A DNA stretch of 64,000 nucleotides from Ferribacterium limneticum (GCF_020510565.1 NZ_CP075189.1:558001-622000); one strand, 5' to 3'. Shown: positions 8,461 through 18,717, numbered from the stretch's first letter. A program made the numbers and translations. Notes: generated from the letters alone by a model not told the origin.

Positions 8461-10689
8461 TCAGACCACCGACCACTCGGCGTCTTCGCTCGACGGGGCG
8501 TGCAGTTCGGCCCTCGCCCTGGCGGTGCCGGGCGATCCGCGCGAGGGCAGGGCTTTGATGCCCGATCCGCTGCTCGGCGCACCGTGGCTGAGCTTGAAGG
8601 TCGAAACCTGCTGCTTCAGTTGTTGCGCCTGTTCTTCCAGCGATTCGGCAGCGGCGGCAGCTTCTTCGACCAAGGCGGCATTTTGCTGGGTGACTTCGTC
8701 CATCTGGGCGACCGCCTGGTTGACCTGTTCGATGCCGATGGTCTGTTCGACCGAGGCGGCGCTGATGCCAGCGACGAGGGTGGACAGGCGCGAGATGGCG
8801 GCCATGATTTCGGTCATGCTCTGGCCGGCTTTTTCGGCCTGCTTGGTGCCGTGTTCGACCTTGCCGGCTGAATCCCGGATCAGCCCGGAAATTTCCTTGG
8901 CGGCTTGCGCCGTACGATGCGACAGGGCGCGGACTTCGGTGGCGACGACGGCAAAGCCCTTGCCTTGCTCGCCGGCGCGGGCAGCTTCGACCGCGGCGTT
9001 GAGGGCGAGGATATTGGTCTGGAAGGCGATGCCTTCGATAACGCTGATGATGTCGCCGATTTTGCGCGAACTGTCGCGGATTTCGAGCATGGTGGCGGCC
9101 GAAGCGCTGACGATCTCGCCGCCGCGCTGGGCGATTTCGGCGGCCGACTGGCCGAGGCGGTTGGCCTGTTTGGCGCTGTCGGTGTTCTGCTGGGCCGTGG
9201 CGGTAAATTCTTCGATGCTCGCCGCCGTTTCTTCCAGGCTGGAGGCTTGTTCTTCGGTGCGCACTGAGAGGTCGCTGTTGCCGGCGGAAATCTCGTGGGC
9301 GGCGGTTGATATCGTATCGACAGCGCCGACGACGTTGCCGATCAGCCCCTGCAGGTTGTCCACCGTGGCGTTGAGGCCTTCGGCCGTTTCGCCAAACAGG
9401 CCGGGATAGTGCTTTTCGATCCGCCGCGTCAGGTCGCCTTCGGCCAGCGCTTGCGACACCGATGAAATGTCGGAAAGCGCCTGTTCGGCCGTGGCGCTCA
9501 GGCTGTTGAGCAGGTCGATCAGCGTCTTCGCATAGCCCTGCTTGCGCGTGGTGTCGATCTGCTGGGCAAAATCCCCCTGCGCTGCGGCATCGACGATGGC
9601 GCGCACTTCATCGACCACCTGCACCAGGGCACTCACCGTGGCATTGACGGCGCTGGCCGTCTGCCCGAAAGCCCCGGGGTAAACCGCGTCCACTTTTTGC
9701 GAAAGATCGCCGGCGGCCAGCGCCGAGGCGACGCGCGAAACGTCTTGCAGGCTGGTGTCGGTAACGACCATCAACTGGTTGAGGGCGGCGGCGATCTCCT
9801 GGCCGAAACCTTGTTTTCCGGCCAGGGGAATCCGTTTGCCGAGATTGCCCTTTTCCGCCGCATGGACCATTTGCCGGATTTCATCGACCAGGCCGCCCAG
9901 GCTGTCCTGCATCGACTTCATGGCTGCCAGCATGCTCGCCGAATCGCCCGGCTGAACGACGACCGTGCCACCCAGGTCGCCGCGGGCGATGCGGTTGGCC
10001 ACGTCGACGGCTTCGGACGGCTCGCCGCCGATCCGCCGATTCAGCGACGCGGCCAGCGATTTCATGCCGAGCACGACCAGCGCACAGCCCAGAATGCCGG
10101 CGATGATCGCCAGAATGCTGCTGTTCCGGCTGGTCTCCAGCAGTTGCTGCATGGACGTTTCGGCAAACTGGCCGGCCACGCTGACGGTCTCCTCAACGCC
10201 AGCCCGGTGGGCTTCGTAGTATTGGCGCATCTGCTTGAGCGACGCGTCCATTGCCGCCTGCTCCTGCGCGGCCACCGCCGGCATGAAGTTCTTGTCGAGT
10301 TCGGCCCAGAACAGGTCGGCCTGGCGGCGCTGTTCGCCGAGCAACTTCCCTCTTACGCCGGCGTCGAGATCGCTCTCGCTCCAGAATTTGTTGCGAAGGT
10401 CGTAATCTTTCTTCAACTGAGCAATTTTTTCGATCAGTTTCGGACGCTGCTCAACCGTCGCGCTGGCGATGTCGTAGGCGACCAGCTGGGCTTCGATGAC
10501 ATAAAGCGGCGGCGGCAGGATGTCGGCGACGACGTCCTTGCCCTGTCCCATCAAGGAGGCGGCTGAGGACACCTTTTGCAAGGCGGCAATGCCGACGCCG
10601 CCGATGATCAGCAGCACCACGAAGACCATCAAGGATATGAAGCGCAGAAATTTGCCCAACGGCAGATTTTCAAGGAATTGCATGCTCAT
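8461..10689 (-). CDS. Methyl-accepting chemotaxis protein
   Basis: 742 residues. Layout: TM1 (about 13-36), a four-helix-type periplasmic domain, TM2 (about 190-212), HAMP, two further HAMP-like repeats (each with a GDL/GDF motif and a YPG-x-FG-x-T stretch, about 310-450), then the signalling domain. The kinase-contact hairpin is seen as [20 protein letters not shown] near residue 550. It should control CheA from the inner membrane in response to an unknown ligand. The C-terminus lacks an NWETF-type CheR/CheB tether. Two starts, 10689 and 10683, are possible. Confidence 0.92.
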   Translation of the reverse strand: MSMQFLENLPLGKFLRFISLMVFVVLLIIGGVGIAALQKVSSAASLMGQGKDVVADILPPPLYVIEAQLVAYDIASATVEQRPKLIEKIAQLKKDYDLRNKFWSESDLDAGVRGKLLGEQRRQADLFWAELDKNFMPAVAAQEQAAMDASLKQMRQYYEAHRAGVEETVSVAGQFAETSMQQLLETSRNSSILAIIAGILGCALVVLGMKSLAASLNRRIGGEPSEAVDVANRIARGDLGGTVVVQPGDSASMLAAMKSMQDSLGGLVDEIRQMVHAAEKGNLGKRIPLAGKQGFGQEIAAALNQLMVVTDTSLQDVSRVASALAAGDLSQKVDAVYPGAFGQTASAVNATVSALVQVVDEVRAIVDAAAQGDFAQQIDTTRKQGYAKTLIDLLNSLSATAEQALSDISSVSQALAEGDLTRRIEKHYPGLFGETAEGLNATVDNLQGLIGNVVGAVDTISTAAHEISAGNSDLSVRTEEQASSLEETAASIEEFTATAQQNTDSAKQANRLGQSAAEIAQRGGEIVSASAATMLEIRDSSRKIGDIISVIEGIAFQTNILALNAAVEAARAGEQGKGFAVVATEVRALSHRTAQAAKEISGLIRDSAGKVEHGTKQAEKAGQSMTEIMAAISRLSTLVAGISAASVEQTIGIEQVNQAVAQMDEVTQQNAALVEEAAAAAESLEEQAQQLKQQVSTFKLSHGAPSSGSGIKALPSRGSPGTARARAELHAPSSEDAEWSVV

Positions 10690-10753
10690 TCAGCCTGGGT
10701 GAAGGGGTGGGAAGAAAGCAGTAAATCGCCAGCGAGCGGGAGTTCTGCGCCCA

Positions 10754-10759
10754 ATTATA
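10754..10759 (-). promoter_or_regulatory. Candidate -10 box of the chemoreceptor gene
   Basis: On the minus strand the hexamer reads TATAAT, a perfect sigma-70 -10 box, 65 bases upstream of the start. An upstream ACATTG at 17-base spacing is only a weak -35. No sigma-28 motif was recognised. Confidence 0.45.
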
Positions 10760-10809
10760 GAGTGAATCTTTTCGCTCAATGTTTGCGCAATGGCCCGCGA
10801 ATTACACCG

Positions 10810-10855
10810 ATTCCACGGTCAACCGGAAAAAAACGGCCAATTTTGAAATTTTTGC
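10810..10855 (+). repeat. Dispersed repeat copy 3
   Basis: ATTCCACGGTCAACCGGAA followed by five more A residues and GGCCAATTTTGAAATTTTTGCC. It lies just past the lnt stop, between lnt and the chemoreceptor, in the same orientation as copies 1 and 2. Confidence 0.85.
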
Positions 10856-10872
10856 CGCGCTGTCCGGCGCGA

Positions 10873-12348
10873 TCAGGCGGTGCGCCGGCGCTTTCCGGTC
10901 AGGCCGAGGAGGGCCAAGGCCGCCATCAGCCCGAGCGCCAGCCCGTTTCCGAAGCGGGCAAAGGGCGTCATGCCCTCGTAGGCGCGGACGTTGCCGTGCA
11001 GCACGCCGGTCGTGAAGGCGGGCAGGGTGGCGGTGAGGCGTCCCTGAGCGTCGATGATCGCGGTCATCCCGGTATTGGTGGCGCGCAGCATCGGCCGGCC
11101 GGTTTCGGCGGCGCGCATCCGGGAAATTTGCAAATGCTGCGGCTGAGCGAGCGAATGGCCGAACCACGCGGTGTTCGACAGGTTGGCCAGGATGCCGGCC
11201 TGCGGCAGGGCGCGGATGATCTCTTCGCCGAAGACGTCTTCGTAGCAGATGTTGGCCGCCACGTGCTGGCCGGCGACGGCGAGCGGTGTCTGGACTTCCG
11301 GCCCGCGCGTGAAGGACGACATGGGGATGTTGGCATAGGCCATGAACCACGCGAAGCCGGCCGGGATGAATTCGCCGAAGGGGACCAGATGGTTCTTGCT
11401 GTAAACCTGCAGCGGCGAGGTGCCGACGCTGACGGCGCTGTTGTAATAGCCGCGGTCGTCGCCGGTCAGCGTGCCGAAGATGATGTCGCCGTTCTGGCGT
11501 TTGGCCAGCGCCTTGAGTTCGTCGAGGTATTCGCCGGGAATCTGGTCGATGAAGACCGGGATGGCCGTTTCCGGCAGTACGGTCAGTTGCGCCGGGTTCT
11601 GCGTGATCAGTTCGCGGTACAGGTCGAGCGTGCGAAAGAAGGCTTCCGGCCGGAATTTCATTTCCTGCGGCACGTTGCCCTGGACCAGCGCGACGCTGAT
11701 CGGCTCGCCAACTGGTGTCGTCCACGCCACCTGCTGCAGGCCGAAACCGATCATGGCGAGCAGCGCCGCAAACGGCGCGCCGACCCGCCAGCGGACGAGC
11801 AGCGCGCCGCTCAGCGCGACGAGCAGCGACAGGCCATGCACGCCGAGCAGCGGCGCGAAGCCGGCCAGCGGGCTGGGTGCGGCTTGCGAGTAGCCGACAG
11901 TGAGCCAAGGGAAACCCGTGAATATCCAGCCTTTGAGCCAGTCTGCCGCCGCAATCAGCGCGGCGAAGAGCAGGGCTTGCCGCCAGAATGCCGCCGGTTG
12001 CCAGCGTTTGAAGACGTAGCCGGCGACCATCGGAAACAGCGCCATCACGGTGCAGAACAGGAAGGCAGCCGGCCCGGCCAGCCACCACGGCATGCCGCCA
12101 AAGACCGAGAGGCTGACGAAGACCCAGGAAACGCCGGTCAGGAAAAAGCCCATGCCGAAAGCCAGGCCGGTGAGCAGGCCCTGACGCGGGCTGTCAGCCT
12201 CGCGCAGCAGCACGAACAGGCCAAGCCAGACGAGCGGCGCCAGCCAGAACAACCCGAAGGGCGCGAAGCAGCCGACGCCGACGACGCCGATGGTCGTGGC
12301 GATCAGGTAGCGCATTGCCCTGTTTTTAGCCAGCAGCGTTTTCAGCAC
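10873..12348 (-). CDS. lnt: Apolipoprotein N-acyltransferase
   Basis: 491 residues. It adds the third acyl chain to the N-terminal cysteine of lipoproteins at the outer face of the inner membrane. About seven hydrophobic helices occupy residues 12-210, followed by the nitrilase-fold domain. The catalytic triad is visible: Glu in VLPETAIP (about 261), Lys in YSKNHLVPFGEF (about 317) and Cys in ANICYEDVFG (about 366). The start overlaps corC by 23 nt; an internal ATG at 12315 is an alternative. The corC-lnt order is conserved across proteobacteria. Confidence 0.95.
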   Translation of the reverse strand: MLKTLLAKNRAMRYLIATTIGVVGVGCFAPFGLFWLAPLVWLGLFVLLREADSPRQGLLTGLAFGMGFFLTGVSWVFVSLSVFGGMPWWLAGPAAFLFCTVMALFPMVAGYVFKRWQPAAFWRQALLFAALIAAADWLKGWIFTGFPWLTVGYSQAAPSPLAGFAPLLGVHGLSLLVALSGALLVRWRVGAPFAALLAMIGFGLQQVAWTTPVGEPISVALVQGNVPQEMKFRPEAFFRTLDLYRELITQNPAQLTVLPETAIPVFIDQIPGEYLDELKALAKRQNGDIIFGTLTGDDRGYYNSAVSVGTSPLQVYSKNHLVPFGEFIPAGFAWFMAYANIPMSSFTRGPEVQTPLAVAGQHVAANICYEDVFGEEIIRALPQAGILANLSNTAWFGHSLAQPQHLQISRMRAAETGRPMLRATNTGMTAIIDAQGRLTATLPAFTTGVLHGNVRAYEGMTPFARFGNGLALGLMAALALLGLTGKRRRTA

Positions 12349-13177
12349 CGGCTTGGGGGGGTGCGGGCGGGGTGACGAGCAGGGTGTACAGCCGGCGGCT
12401 GTCGGCGCGCAGAACCTGGAAGCGGATGCCGTCGATGTCCATCACCTCGTTGCGCTTGGGCACGCAACCCAGGTGGTGCAGGACGAGGCCGCCGACGGTG
12501 TCGAATTCCTCGTTGGAGAAGGCAGTCTTGAAGGCTTCGTTGAAGTCCTCGACTTCGGTGTGCGCCTTGACGCGGTAGCGGCCGGAGGCGTCGAGGCGGA
12601 TATTGTCGTGCGCTTCGTCGAAGTCGTATTCGTCCTCGATGTCGCCAACGATCTGTTCGAGCACGTCTTCAATGGTGACCAAGCCGGCGACGCCGCCGTA
12701 TTCGTTAACGACGATGGCCATGTGGTTGCGCGAGACGCGGAATTCGCGGAGCAGCACATTGAGGCGCTTCGATTCCGGGATGAAGGCGGCCGGGCGCAGC
12801 CAGTCGCGCAAATTGAATTCCGGTTCGATCTGCAGGCGCAACAAATCCTTGGCAAGCAGCACGCCAAGCACCTTGTCGCGGTCGCCATCGACCACCGGGA
12901 AGCGCGAATGGGCGGTTTCGATGACGATGGGGATGATCTCGTTGAGCGGGTCGTCGATGTCGATGACGTCCATCTGGGCGCGTGGCACCATGACGTCGGT
13001 AACGCGGGTGTCGGCGGCGGCCAGCGCGCCTTCGATGATGGTCAGCGCGTCGGCGTCCATCAGTTTGCGCTCGTGGGCGCTGTGCAGAATTTCCAGTAGC
13101 TGCTCGCGGTCTTCAGGTTCGCGCAGCAGCAGGGAAGTCAGTCGTTCAATGAAACTCGGTTTACTGTCACTGTCCAT
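12326..13177 (-). CDS. corC: CBS-domain transporter-associated protein (CorC/HlyC family)
   Basis: 283 residues. Two CBS domains (about 65-195, with ADTRVTDVMVPRAQMDVI and the GVAGLVTIEDVLEQIVGDI signature) are followed by a C-terminal transporter-associated domain. There is no N-terminal DUF21 membrane part, which matches short CorC rather than the full-length transporter type. It is linked to magnesium/cobalt efflux in enterobacteria; its role here is inferred from orthology only. It forms an operon with lnt, ybeY, phoH and miaB. Confidence 0.92.
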   Translation of the reverse strand: MDSDSKPSFIERLTSLLLREPEDREQLLEILHSAHERKLMDADALTIIEGALAAADTRVTDVMVPRAQMDVIDIDDPLNEIIPIVIETAHSRFPVVDGDRDKVLGVLLAKDLLRLQIEPEFNLRDWLRPAAFIPESKRLNVLLREFRVSRNHMAIVVNEYGGVAGLVTIEDVLEQIVGDIEDEYDFDEAHDNIRLDASGRYRVKAHTEVEDFNEAFKTAFSNEEFDTVGGLVLHHLGCVPKRNEVMDIDGIRFQVLRADSRRLYTLLVTPPAPPQAGAENAAG

Positions 13178-13182
13178 GATGT

Positions 13183-13632
13183 TTAAACCGCATACGGGTC
13201 TGGATAACCCAGCGCGGCGAGAATCTCCCTTTCTTCGTCTTCCATGGCCTGGGCATCATCGTCGTTTTCGTGATCCCAACCCTGTAAATGCAGCATACCA
13301 TGCACCGTCAGGTGGGCGTAATGCGCGGTCAGCGGCTTGTTCTGCTCGGCCGCCTCACGCGCCACGACACTCGGGCAGATGACCAGATCGCCCGTCACCA
13401 GCGGTTCCGTGTCATACGGAAAGGACAGCACGTTGGTTGCGTAATCCTTGCCTCGGTACTCGTTGTTCAAGGTCCGGCCTTCGTCGGCGTCGACCAGACG
13501 GATCGTCACTTCGCCGCCGCCAACCAGCCCGGCACGCGCCCATTTGACGAAATCCGCCCGCAAGGGTAAGCCCTCACGGTTACAGGCATATTGCACCGAC
13601 AGGTTAAGGCGTTTGCTTGGTGTTGGATTCAT
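13183..13632 (-). CDS. ybeY: Endoribonuclease YbeY (rRNA maturation)
   Basis: 149 residues, a single-domain metal-dependent RNase involved in 16S rRNA 3'-end maturation and ribosome quality control. The zinc-binding H-x3-H-x5-H motif is present as [11 protein letters not shown] near the C-terminus, and [18 protein letters not shown] is the conserved core. Overlaps the end of phoH by 29 nt, so the two are coupled; the pair ybeZ-ybeY is a widespread functional unit. Confidence 0.95.
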   Translation of the reverse strand: MNPTPSKRLNLSVQYACNREGLPLRADFVKWARAGLVGGGEVTIRLVDADEGRTLNNEYRGKDYATNVLSFPYDTEPLVTGDLVICPSVVAREAAEQNKPLTAHYAHLTVHGMLHLQGWDHENDDDAQAMEDEEREILAALGYPDPYAV

Positions 13633-14620
13633 AGGCTTCGACGATGCGCGCGACTAGCGGATGGCGCACGACGTCTTCCTTCTTGAAATGGGTGAAAGCC
13701 AGGCCACGCACGCCCTTGAGGATGCTGATGGCTTCGTTGAGGCCGCTCTTGTGGCCCTTGGGCAGGTCGATCTGGGTGATGTCGCCAGTGACTACGGCCT
13801 TGGCGCCGATGCCGATGCGGGTCAGGAACATCTTCATCTGCTCGGGCGTCGTGTTCTGCGCCTCGTCGAGGATGATGAAAGCGTGGTTGAGCGTGCGGCC
13901 GCGCATGAAGGCGAGCGGCGCGATCTCGATGGCGCGCTTTTCGTAGAGCTTGCTGACGCGGTCGGCGCCCATCAGGTCGTAGAGCGCGTCGTAGAGCGGG
14001 CGCAGATACGGGTCGATCTTCTGCGTCAGGTCGCCGGGCAGGAAGCCGAGGCGTTCGCCGGCTTCGACCGCCGGCCGGGTCAGGATGATGCGTTCGACCA
14101 GATCGCGCTCGAAGGCATCGACGGCGGAAGCGACGGCAAGATAGGTCTTGCCCGTGCCGGCCGGGCCGATGCCGAAGGTGATGTCGTGTTCCTGGATGTG
14201 CTTGAGGTACTCGACCTGGCGCGGCGTGCGGCCGTGCAGTTCGGTCTTGCGGGTGATCAGTTGCGGACCGTCGACCGGGCCTTCGGCGCGGCGCGAAATG
14301 CGGCGCACCGGCGCATTGAGCAGTTCGATCAGGCCGAGCTGGATTTCGTCGACGGTCAGCGCCTGGCGCGCCATGCCGTAGAAATGCTGGAGCGCTTCCA
14401 CGGTCAACCGGGATTTTTCGCCAAAAACGGAAAAGCGTTCATTGCGCCGACGGATGACGACATCGAAGGCCGTTTCGATCTGCCGGATGTTCTCGTCGAG
14501 CGGGCCGCACAGGTTGGCAAGCAGGACGTTTTCGACCGGCGCCAGGGCGATTTCCACCGGCTTGGTCTTGGGAGCAGGCTTGGCCCGCGCCGCCGGCTTA
14601 TCAGTCTTCGCGGATGACAA
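13604..14620 (-). CDS. ybeZ: PhoH-family ATPase (YbeZ)
   Basis: 338 residues. A PhoH/RecA-like P-loop ATPase: Walker [14 protein letters not shown] near residue 155, Walker [10 protein letters not shown] near residue 250. It is thought to act with YbeY on RNA. The N-terminal KH-like part contains the segment [10 protein letters not shown] (about residues 64-73), which is encoded by a copy of the dispersed repeat read on its reverse strand. The alignment to the family remains ungapped by eye, so the insertion replaced rather than lengthened the protein. Overlaps miaB by 20 nt. Confidence 0.94.
   Translation of the reverse strand: MSSAKTDKPAARAKPAPKTKPVEIALAPVENVLLANLCGPLDENIRQIETAFDVVIRRRNERFSVFGEKSRLTVEALQHFYGMARQALTVDEIQLGLIELLNAPVRRISRRAEGPVDGPQLITRKTELHGRTPRQVEYLKHIQEHDITFGIGPAGTGKTYLAVASAVDAFERDLVERIILTRPAVEAGERLGFLPGDLTQKIDPYLRPLYDALYDLMGADRVSKLYEKRAIEIAPLAFMRGRTLNHAFIILDEAQNTTPEQMKMFLTRIGIGAKAVVTGDITQIDLPKGHKSGLNEAISILKGVRGLAFTHFKKEDVVRHPLVARIVEAYESNTKQTP
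14394..14436 (+). repeat. Dispersed repeat copy 4, inside phoH
   Basis: CTTCCACGGTCAACCGGG followed by TTTTTCGCCAAAAACGGAAAA. The left half is identical to the intergenic copies; the right half is diverged but keeps the GCCAAAA and GGAAAA blocks. It is entirely coding, in frame, on the reverse strand. Confidence 0.65.
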
Positions 14621-15938
14621 TTTCGCCTCTCAGCGTGTGCGACAGCGACGAGGTGATGCGGACATCGACGAAGGTGTTGATCAGCCGCGGATTGCCAGCG
14701 AAATTGACGATGCGGTTGTTGTCGGTACGCCCGGCCAGTTCATGCACGTCCTTCTTCGACGTGCCTTCGACCAGCACGCGCTGGATGCTGCCGACCATCG
14801 TCTGGCTGATCGCCTGCGCCTGTTCGTCGATACGCTTCTGCAAACGCAACAGGCGGGCCGATTTGACCTCGGCCGGTGTCGAATCATCGAGTTCCAGCGC
14901 CGGGGTGCCCGGACGCGGGCTGTAAACAAACGAGAACGAGCTGTCAAAACCGACCTCGTCGATCAGCTTCATCGTCCTCTCGAAATCCTCGTCCGTCTCG
15001 CCGGGGAAGCCGACGATGAAGTCAGAGGACAGCGAAATGTCCGGCCGTGCCGCGCGCAGTTTGCGGATGATCGACTTGTATTCGAGCGTCGTGTAGCCGC
15101 GCTTCATGGCCGCCAGCACACGGTCAGAACCGGCCTGAACGGGCAGATGCAGGTGCGACACGAGTTTCGGCACGGTGGCGTAGGTGTCGAACAGGCGCTG
15201 CGTCATTTCGCGCGGATGCGAGGTCGTGTAACGAATGCGCTCGATGCCCGGCACTTCGGCGATGTACTCGATCAACAGCGCCAGATCGGCCTTCTCGTCG
15301 GTCTCGGCCATGTCACCGCGATAGGCGTTCACATTCTGGCCAAGCAACGTCACTTCGCCGACGCCATTGGCAGCCAGTCCGGCCACTTCGGTCAGCACAT
15401 CTTCAAACGGCCGGGAAACCTCGCCGCCGCGCGTGTAAGGCACAATGCAGAAGGTGCAGAACTTCGAGCAGCCTTCCATGATCGAGACGAACGCCGAGGC
15501 GCCCTTCACTTCAGCCGGCGGCATCGAATCGAACTTCTCGATTTCCGGGAAGGAAATATCGACCGCCGCCTTGCCCTTGGCCTTCCGCTCAGCCATCAAC
15601 TGCGGCAAACGGTGCAAGGTCTGCGGCCCGAAGACGATATCGACGTAAGGTGCCCGCGCCACAATTGCATCGCCCTCCTGGCTGGCAACGCAACCGCCAA
15701 CGCCGATCACCAGGTTCGGATTCAGCTTCTTCAGGTGACGAACCCGGCCGAGGTCGTGGAAAACCTTCTCCTGCGCCTTCTCGCGCACCGAACAGGTGTT
15801 GAACAGGATGATGTCGGCTTCTTCAACGTTGTCGGTCCTGACAATCGGCTCGGAGGCATTGAGCACGTCGGCCATCTTGTCCGAATCGTACTCATTCATC
15901 TGGCACCCGAAGGTGCGGATGAATAATTTCTTGGGCAT
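14601..15938 (-). CDS. miaB: tRNA-2-methylthio-N6-dimethylallyladenosine synthase
   Basis: 445 residues, a radical-SAM methylthiotransferase that modifies A37 of tRNAs reading UNN codons. Order: N-terminal UPF0004 domain with three Cys ([13 protein letters not shown], then [10 protein letters not shown] and GVGGCVASQ), the radical SAM cluster motif [15 protein letters not shown] (about 150), and a C-terminal TRAM domain. The ATG at 15938 matches the family N-terminus; an upstream extension is not supported. It is the first gene of the miaB-ybeZ-ybeY-corC-lnt run. Confidence 0.96.
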   Translation of the reverse strand: MPKKLFIRTFGCQMNEYDSDKMADVLNASEPIVRTDNVEEADIILFNTCSVREKAQEKVFHDLGRVRHLKKLNPNLVIGVGGCVASQEGDAIVARAPYVDIVFGPQTLHRLPQLMAERKAKGKAAVDISFPEIEKFDSMPPAEVKGASAFVSIMEGCSKFCTFCIVPYTRGGEVSRPFEDVLTEVAGLAANGVGEVTLLGQNVNAYRGDMAETDEKADLALLIEYIAEVPGIERIRYTTSHPREMTQRLFDTYATVPKLVSHLHLPVQAGSDRVLAAMKRGYTTLEYKSIIRKLRAARPDISLSSDFIVGFPGETDEDFERTMKLIDEVGFDSSFSFVYSPRPGTPALELDDSTPAEVKSARLLRLQKRIDEQAQAISQTMVGSIQRVLVEGTSKKDVHELAGRTDNNRIVNFAGNPRLINTFVDVRITSSLSHTLRGEIVIRED

Positions 15939-16068
15939 GGGTAACACTTCACAAATCAGTGGGTGCCGCTTAGGTCGTCGCGCAGCACAAAAGTTCGCCA
16001 TTATAACCGACCGGAAATTTGGTTGACCCGCCAACCCCCGGCAAACTATAATCCGCGCCCTCAAGCGT

Positions 16069-16145
16069 GGTGATGTAGCTCAGTTGGTTAGAGCGGTGGA
16101 TTCATAACCCACAGGTCGGCAGTTCAATTCTGCCCATCACCACCA
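16069..16145 (+). tRNA. tRNA-Met (anticodon CAT)
   Basis: 77-nt cloverleaf including an encoded CCA. The acceptor GGTGATG pairs with CATCACC, the D-arm region is GCTCAGTTGGTTAGAGC, the anticodon loop is TTCATAA, and the T-arm is GCAG-TTCAATT-CTGC. The acceptor starts with a normally paired G, so it is the elongator type rather than the initiator. Its 3' end is the integration target of the adjacent island. Confidence 0.95.
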
Positions 16146-16172
16146 AAAATATCTCCAAAGTAGTCCGATAGA

Positions 16173-16212
16173 GGCCGGAAACCCAAGTAAATACAAGGGT
16201 TCCGGCCTTTTT
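16173..16212 (+). terminator. Terminator downstream of tRNA-Met
   Basis: Stem GGCCGGAA(A)CCC / GGGTTCCGGCC (16173-16184 with 16197-16208) followed by TTTTT. It separates the tRNA gene from the integrase region and must have come with the island. Confidence 0.75.
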
Positions 16213-16248
16213 CATGTCCGATACTCTCCAAAGGCATCCATTGTGATC

Positions 16249-16309
16249 CGGGTAAAAAACGGGTAAAAACACGGGTAATAGATTCTGTTCGTGATTTTTG
16301 TTACCCGTT
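16249..16309 (+). promoter_or_regulatory. Left integrase arm-type repeats
   Basis: Three direct copies of (A/C)CGGGTAA at 16249, 16260 and 16272 and one inverted copy (TTACCCGT) at 16302. The 16260/16272 pair has the same 12-base period as the pair at the right end of the island. Such iterated motifs flanking att are expected for arm sites of tyrosine integrases; they also overlap the likely integrase promoter, which would allow self-regulation. Confidence 0.55.
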
Positions 16310-16326
16310 TTTTCTCGGAGATCGTT

Positions 16327-17571
16327 GTGGCACAAGTAAAGTCAAGATTGACGGCTGTCGAGGTTCGGCAGGCAAAACCAGCCGAAACGGGTAAAGCGCG
16401 TATTTTTCCCGACGGTGGCGGGCTACGGCTTGTCGTCAAACCCAACGGTAGCAAATACTGGCAGTTCCGCTTTACACTGGACGGCAAGGAATCATCGGTA
16501 CAACTCGGTAGTTATCCCGATGTGGATCTGGCGACAGCGCGAGATCTTGCCAACGAAGAGCGTCGGCGAGTGAAATCCGGTGCCGATCCAGTCTTGGAGC
16601 GAAAGCTCGATAAGCTTGGAAAGGCAGCCGAAGCCGCCATTACCTTCAAGGCCGTTGCAGAGGAACTGCTTTCTATCAAAAAGCGGAACGGCATTTCAGC
16701 TAGCTATTACAACAAAATCGAAGGCGCGCTGAAGGCCAATCTCTATACCTGTCTCGGTGACGTACCGATCGGACGGATTGAGCCGGCGCTACTCAAGAAT
16801 GAACTGAAACCCATCGAAGCTCGCGGTAGCCTCGATATGCTGCGCTTTATCTTGCAGATAGCGGGCGAAGTCTTCGATTTGGCCAAAGCTGATGGACGAT
16901 TCAAAGGCGATAACCCAGCCCAAGCGCTGCGTAAGAACGTCTTCGCCAAACACAAGAAAGGCCAAATGAAGGCCTTGCCTTGGAATGAGATGCCTGGGTT
17001 TCTCCATCGTCTGGATGGGTTCCATGGTGAATTTGCAACTGCCTGTTGCATCCGCCTCATCCTCTGGACGGCAACGCGCCCTGGTGAGGCTAGGGATGCA
17101 CGCTGGTCAGAGTTTGACTTGAATAAGGCATGCTGGACCATTCCCGCAGAACGCATGAAGCTTCGCCAGGAGCATCGCATTCCCTTGCCTCTGCAAGCTG
17201 TCACCATGCTCAAGGAACTCAAGCTGCTAACTGCTAGCAAGGAGTATCTGTTCCCCAGTAAGCGAGGCTCGAAAGCAACGACTATCAGCGACATAGCTAT
17301 CCTCAAGGCTATTCGGAGAACTGTTGGGCATGAGATTGTCGATGCGCATGGATTCAGGGCTGTGTTTCGCACTCATGCCGGAGAGTCTTTGCTTTGGAAT
17401 GAAGCTGTACTTGAAGCTGCACTCGCACATGGGAAGAAGAACGCAGTAGTCGGTGCCTATGATCGTGCAACGCACTATGAAGAGCGCAAGAAGCTGATGC
17501 AGTGGTATGCCGATGAGCAGGACCGCCTTAAGAAGGGCATCGGCGGTATTCCTGCTTCAAAGGTTGCCTGA
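16327..17571 (+). CDS. P4-type tyrosine integrase
   Basis: 414 residues from a GTG at 16327 with GGAG seven bases upstream; an in-frame ATG at 16291 lies inside the repeat region and has no ribosome site. Domains: N-terminal DUF4102 arm-binding domain (residues 1-90), SAM-like core-binding domain (about 95-190), catalytic domain (about 210-390). Catalytic residues: Arg in TATRPGEAR, the HGFRAVFRTHA box, and the likely Tyr in GAYDRATHYEERKKLM. It should excise and integrate the island at tRNA-Met. Length and motifs look intact. Confidence 0.94.
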   Translation: MAQVKSRLTAVEVRQAKPAETGKARIFPDGGGLRLVVKPNGSKYWQFRFTLDGKESSVQLGSYPDVDLATARDLANEERRRVKSGADPVLERKLDKLGKAAEAAITFKAVAEELLSIKKRNGISASYYNKIEGALKANLYTCLGDVPIGRIEPALLKNELKPIEARGSLDMLRFILQIAGEVFDLAKADGRFKGDNPAQALRKNVFAKHKKGQMKALPWNEMPGFLHRLDGFHGEFATACCIRLILWTATRPGEARDARWSEFDLNKACWTIPAERMKLRQEHRIPLPLQAVTMLKELKLLTASKEYLFPSKRGSKATTISDIAILKAIRRTVGHEIVDAHGFRAVFRTHAGESLLWNEAVLEAALAHGKKNAVVGAYDRATHYEERKKLMQWYADEQDRLKKGIGGIPASKVA

Positions 17572-17614
17572 TCTAACGGCAAGGCGAAAGAACGAGAAAA
17601 TTCCCTTGAATAGC

Positions 17615-18703
17615 TTACGCGGCCATCAGTATTATCAGCGGTTTGCCACGACGAAGCAGTTTGTGTAAATCGCCGGTTTTAAGCTTGGCGAACTGATCTG
17701 GTTTCAGCAAATAACGGACGACACGAGTCCGGAAGTTTTCCCTGCGAGCATGATCATTGATGTTGATCGGGCCTATCCCACATACGCCCCATCTCTCGAA
17801 TTCATGAATTTTGTCGTTCACGTTCCAATAGTCACCGGTGTTTTTGGTAATGGTTCCGCTCCAGTATGCCCCGACTCGGCGTCCAATCGTGATGTGATTA
17901 GGTAAGTCAGGCTTTGATCCGTCGTACACGAGTATCAGGTGGATATGAATCCGACCCAAGAGCCCGAGTTCAATTTTCGCCATAAAGCAGAGTTTGTGAC
18001 GGAAAATTTTGTTGCATCGATAGTATTCAACCAGACGACTCAGATCTTCGCAGGCCCGCTCAAGCGTAATCGAGTCTGCCAACGTTGGGAGATAGAAGAG
18101 TTCGAGCCTTGATACGACAATATCATCCGTGACTTGGAAGACAGAATCCATGTATTCAACAAAGTTATCGGAAATCCTGGCTAGATCTCGAATCCTAGTG
18201 CTTCGTTTGGCAGCGTATCCGCACGTACGGTAGATTTCCTTGCATTCACGGCACAATTCGTTGAAGACCACTGCATTTGGTAGGTTATTGAACTCCAAGC
18301 ACGGTAGCACTGGCGCCTTGTAAACGCCCCAATCAAAGGTTTTTCCGATAATGCCGAGTTTTGAACAGGCTTGGCGAAATGTGTCGATGTATTCGCTGTA
18401 CAGGTATTTGTCAGAGAGAGTGCCGATCATGGCGATCGACTGAGCTACGGACCTGAAATGCTTCTGTGCCAGTGTCGATTGATGGTAGCCCTTCTCAAAG
18501 TTTTCACTCATCTTGGGTATAAAAGGCACCTCTTTGCTTGCCAGTGCATCCGCAACGAAGGATTCGAGCTTGCTCAGTGCTCTGGCGTACTGCCTTTGCA
18601 GGTTGCGACGCTCTTTCAAGCGAGGATCATTAAATAGCGTGTCCGATAGGTTTGAATAAACCGTTCTGGAAAAATTCTCGTCATCCAGCAAGTATCTGCT
18701 CAT
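17615..18703 (-). CDS. Inovirus Gp2/YagK-YfjJ-type protein (HUH-related)
   Basis: 362 residues from an ATG at 18703 preceded by GGAGG. The C-terminal 200 residues follow the inovirus Gp2 pattern: a SRLELFYLP strand, a paired-histidine segment GRIHIHLILVYDG, IGRRVGAYWSGTIT, and the ending RTRVVRYLLKPDQ. The HxH placement is that of HUH replication or nicking enzymes, but a catalytic tyrosine could not be placed. Such proteins sit next to AlpA in cryptic satellites such as CP4-6. Probably involved in element replication or control; function unproven. Confidence 0.72.
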   Translation of the reverse strand: MSRYLLDDENFSRTVYSNLSDTLFNDPRLKERRNLQRQYARALSKLESFVADALASKEVPFIPKMSENFEKGYHQSTLAQKHFRSVAQSIAMIGTLSDKYLYSEYIDTFRQACSKLGIIGKTFDWGVYKAPVLPCLEFNNLPNAVVFNELCRECKEIYRTCGYAAKRSTRIRDLARISDNFVEYMDSVFQVTDDIVVSRLELFYLPTLADSITLERACEDLSRLVEYYRCNKIFRHKLCFMAKIELGLLGRIHIHLILVYDGSKPDLPNHITIGRRVGAYWSGTITKNTGDYWNVNDKIHEFERWGVCGIGPININDHARRENFRTRVVRYLLKPDQFAKLKTGDLHKLLRRGKPLIILMAA

Positions 18704-18717
18704 TTTAGCCTCCGGAT

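Noticed and set aside
10576-12375. 599-codon plus-strand frame across lnt
   Set aside because: Arg/Gln-rich translation without motifs; lnt on the other strand has a full catalytic triad.
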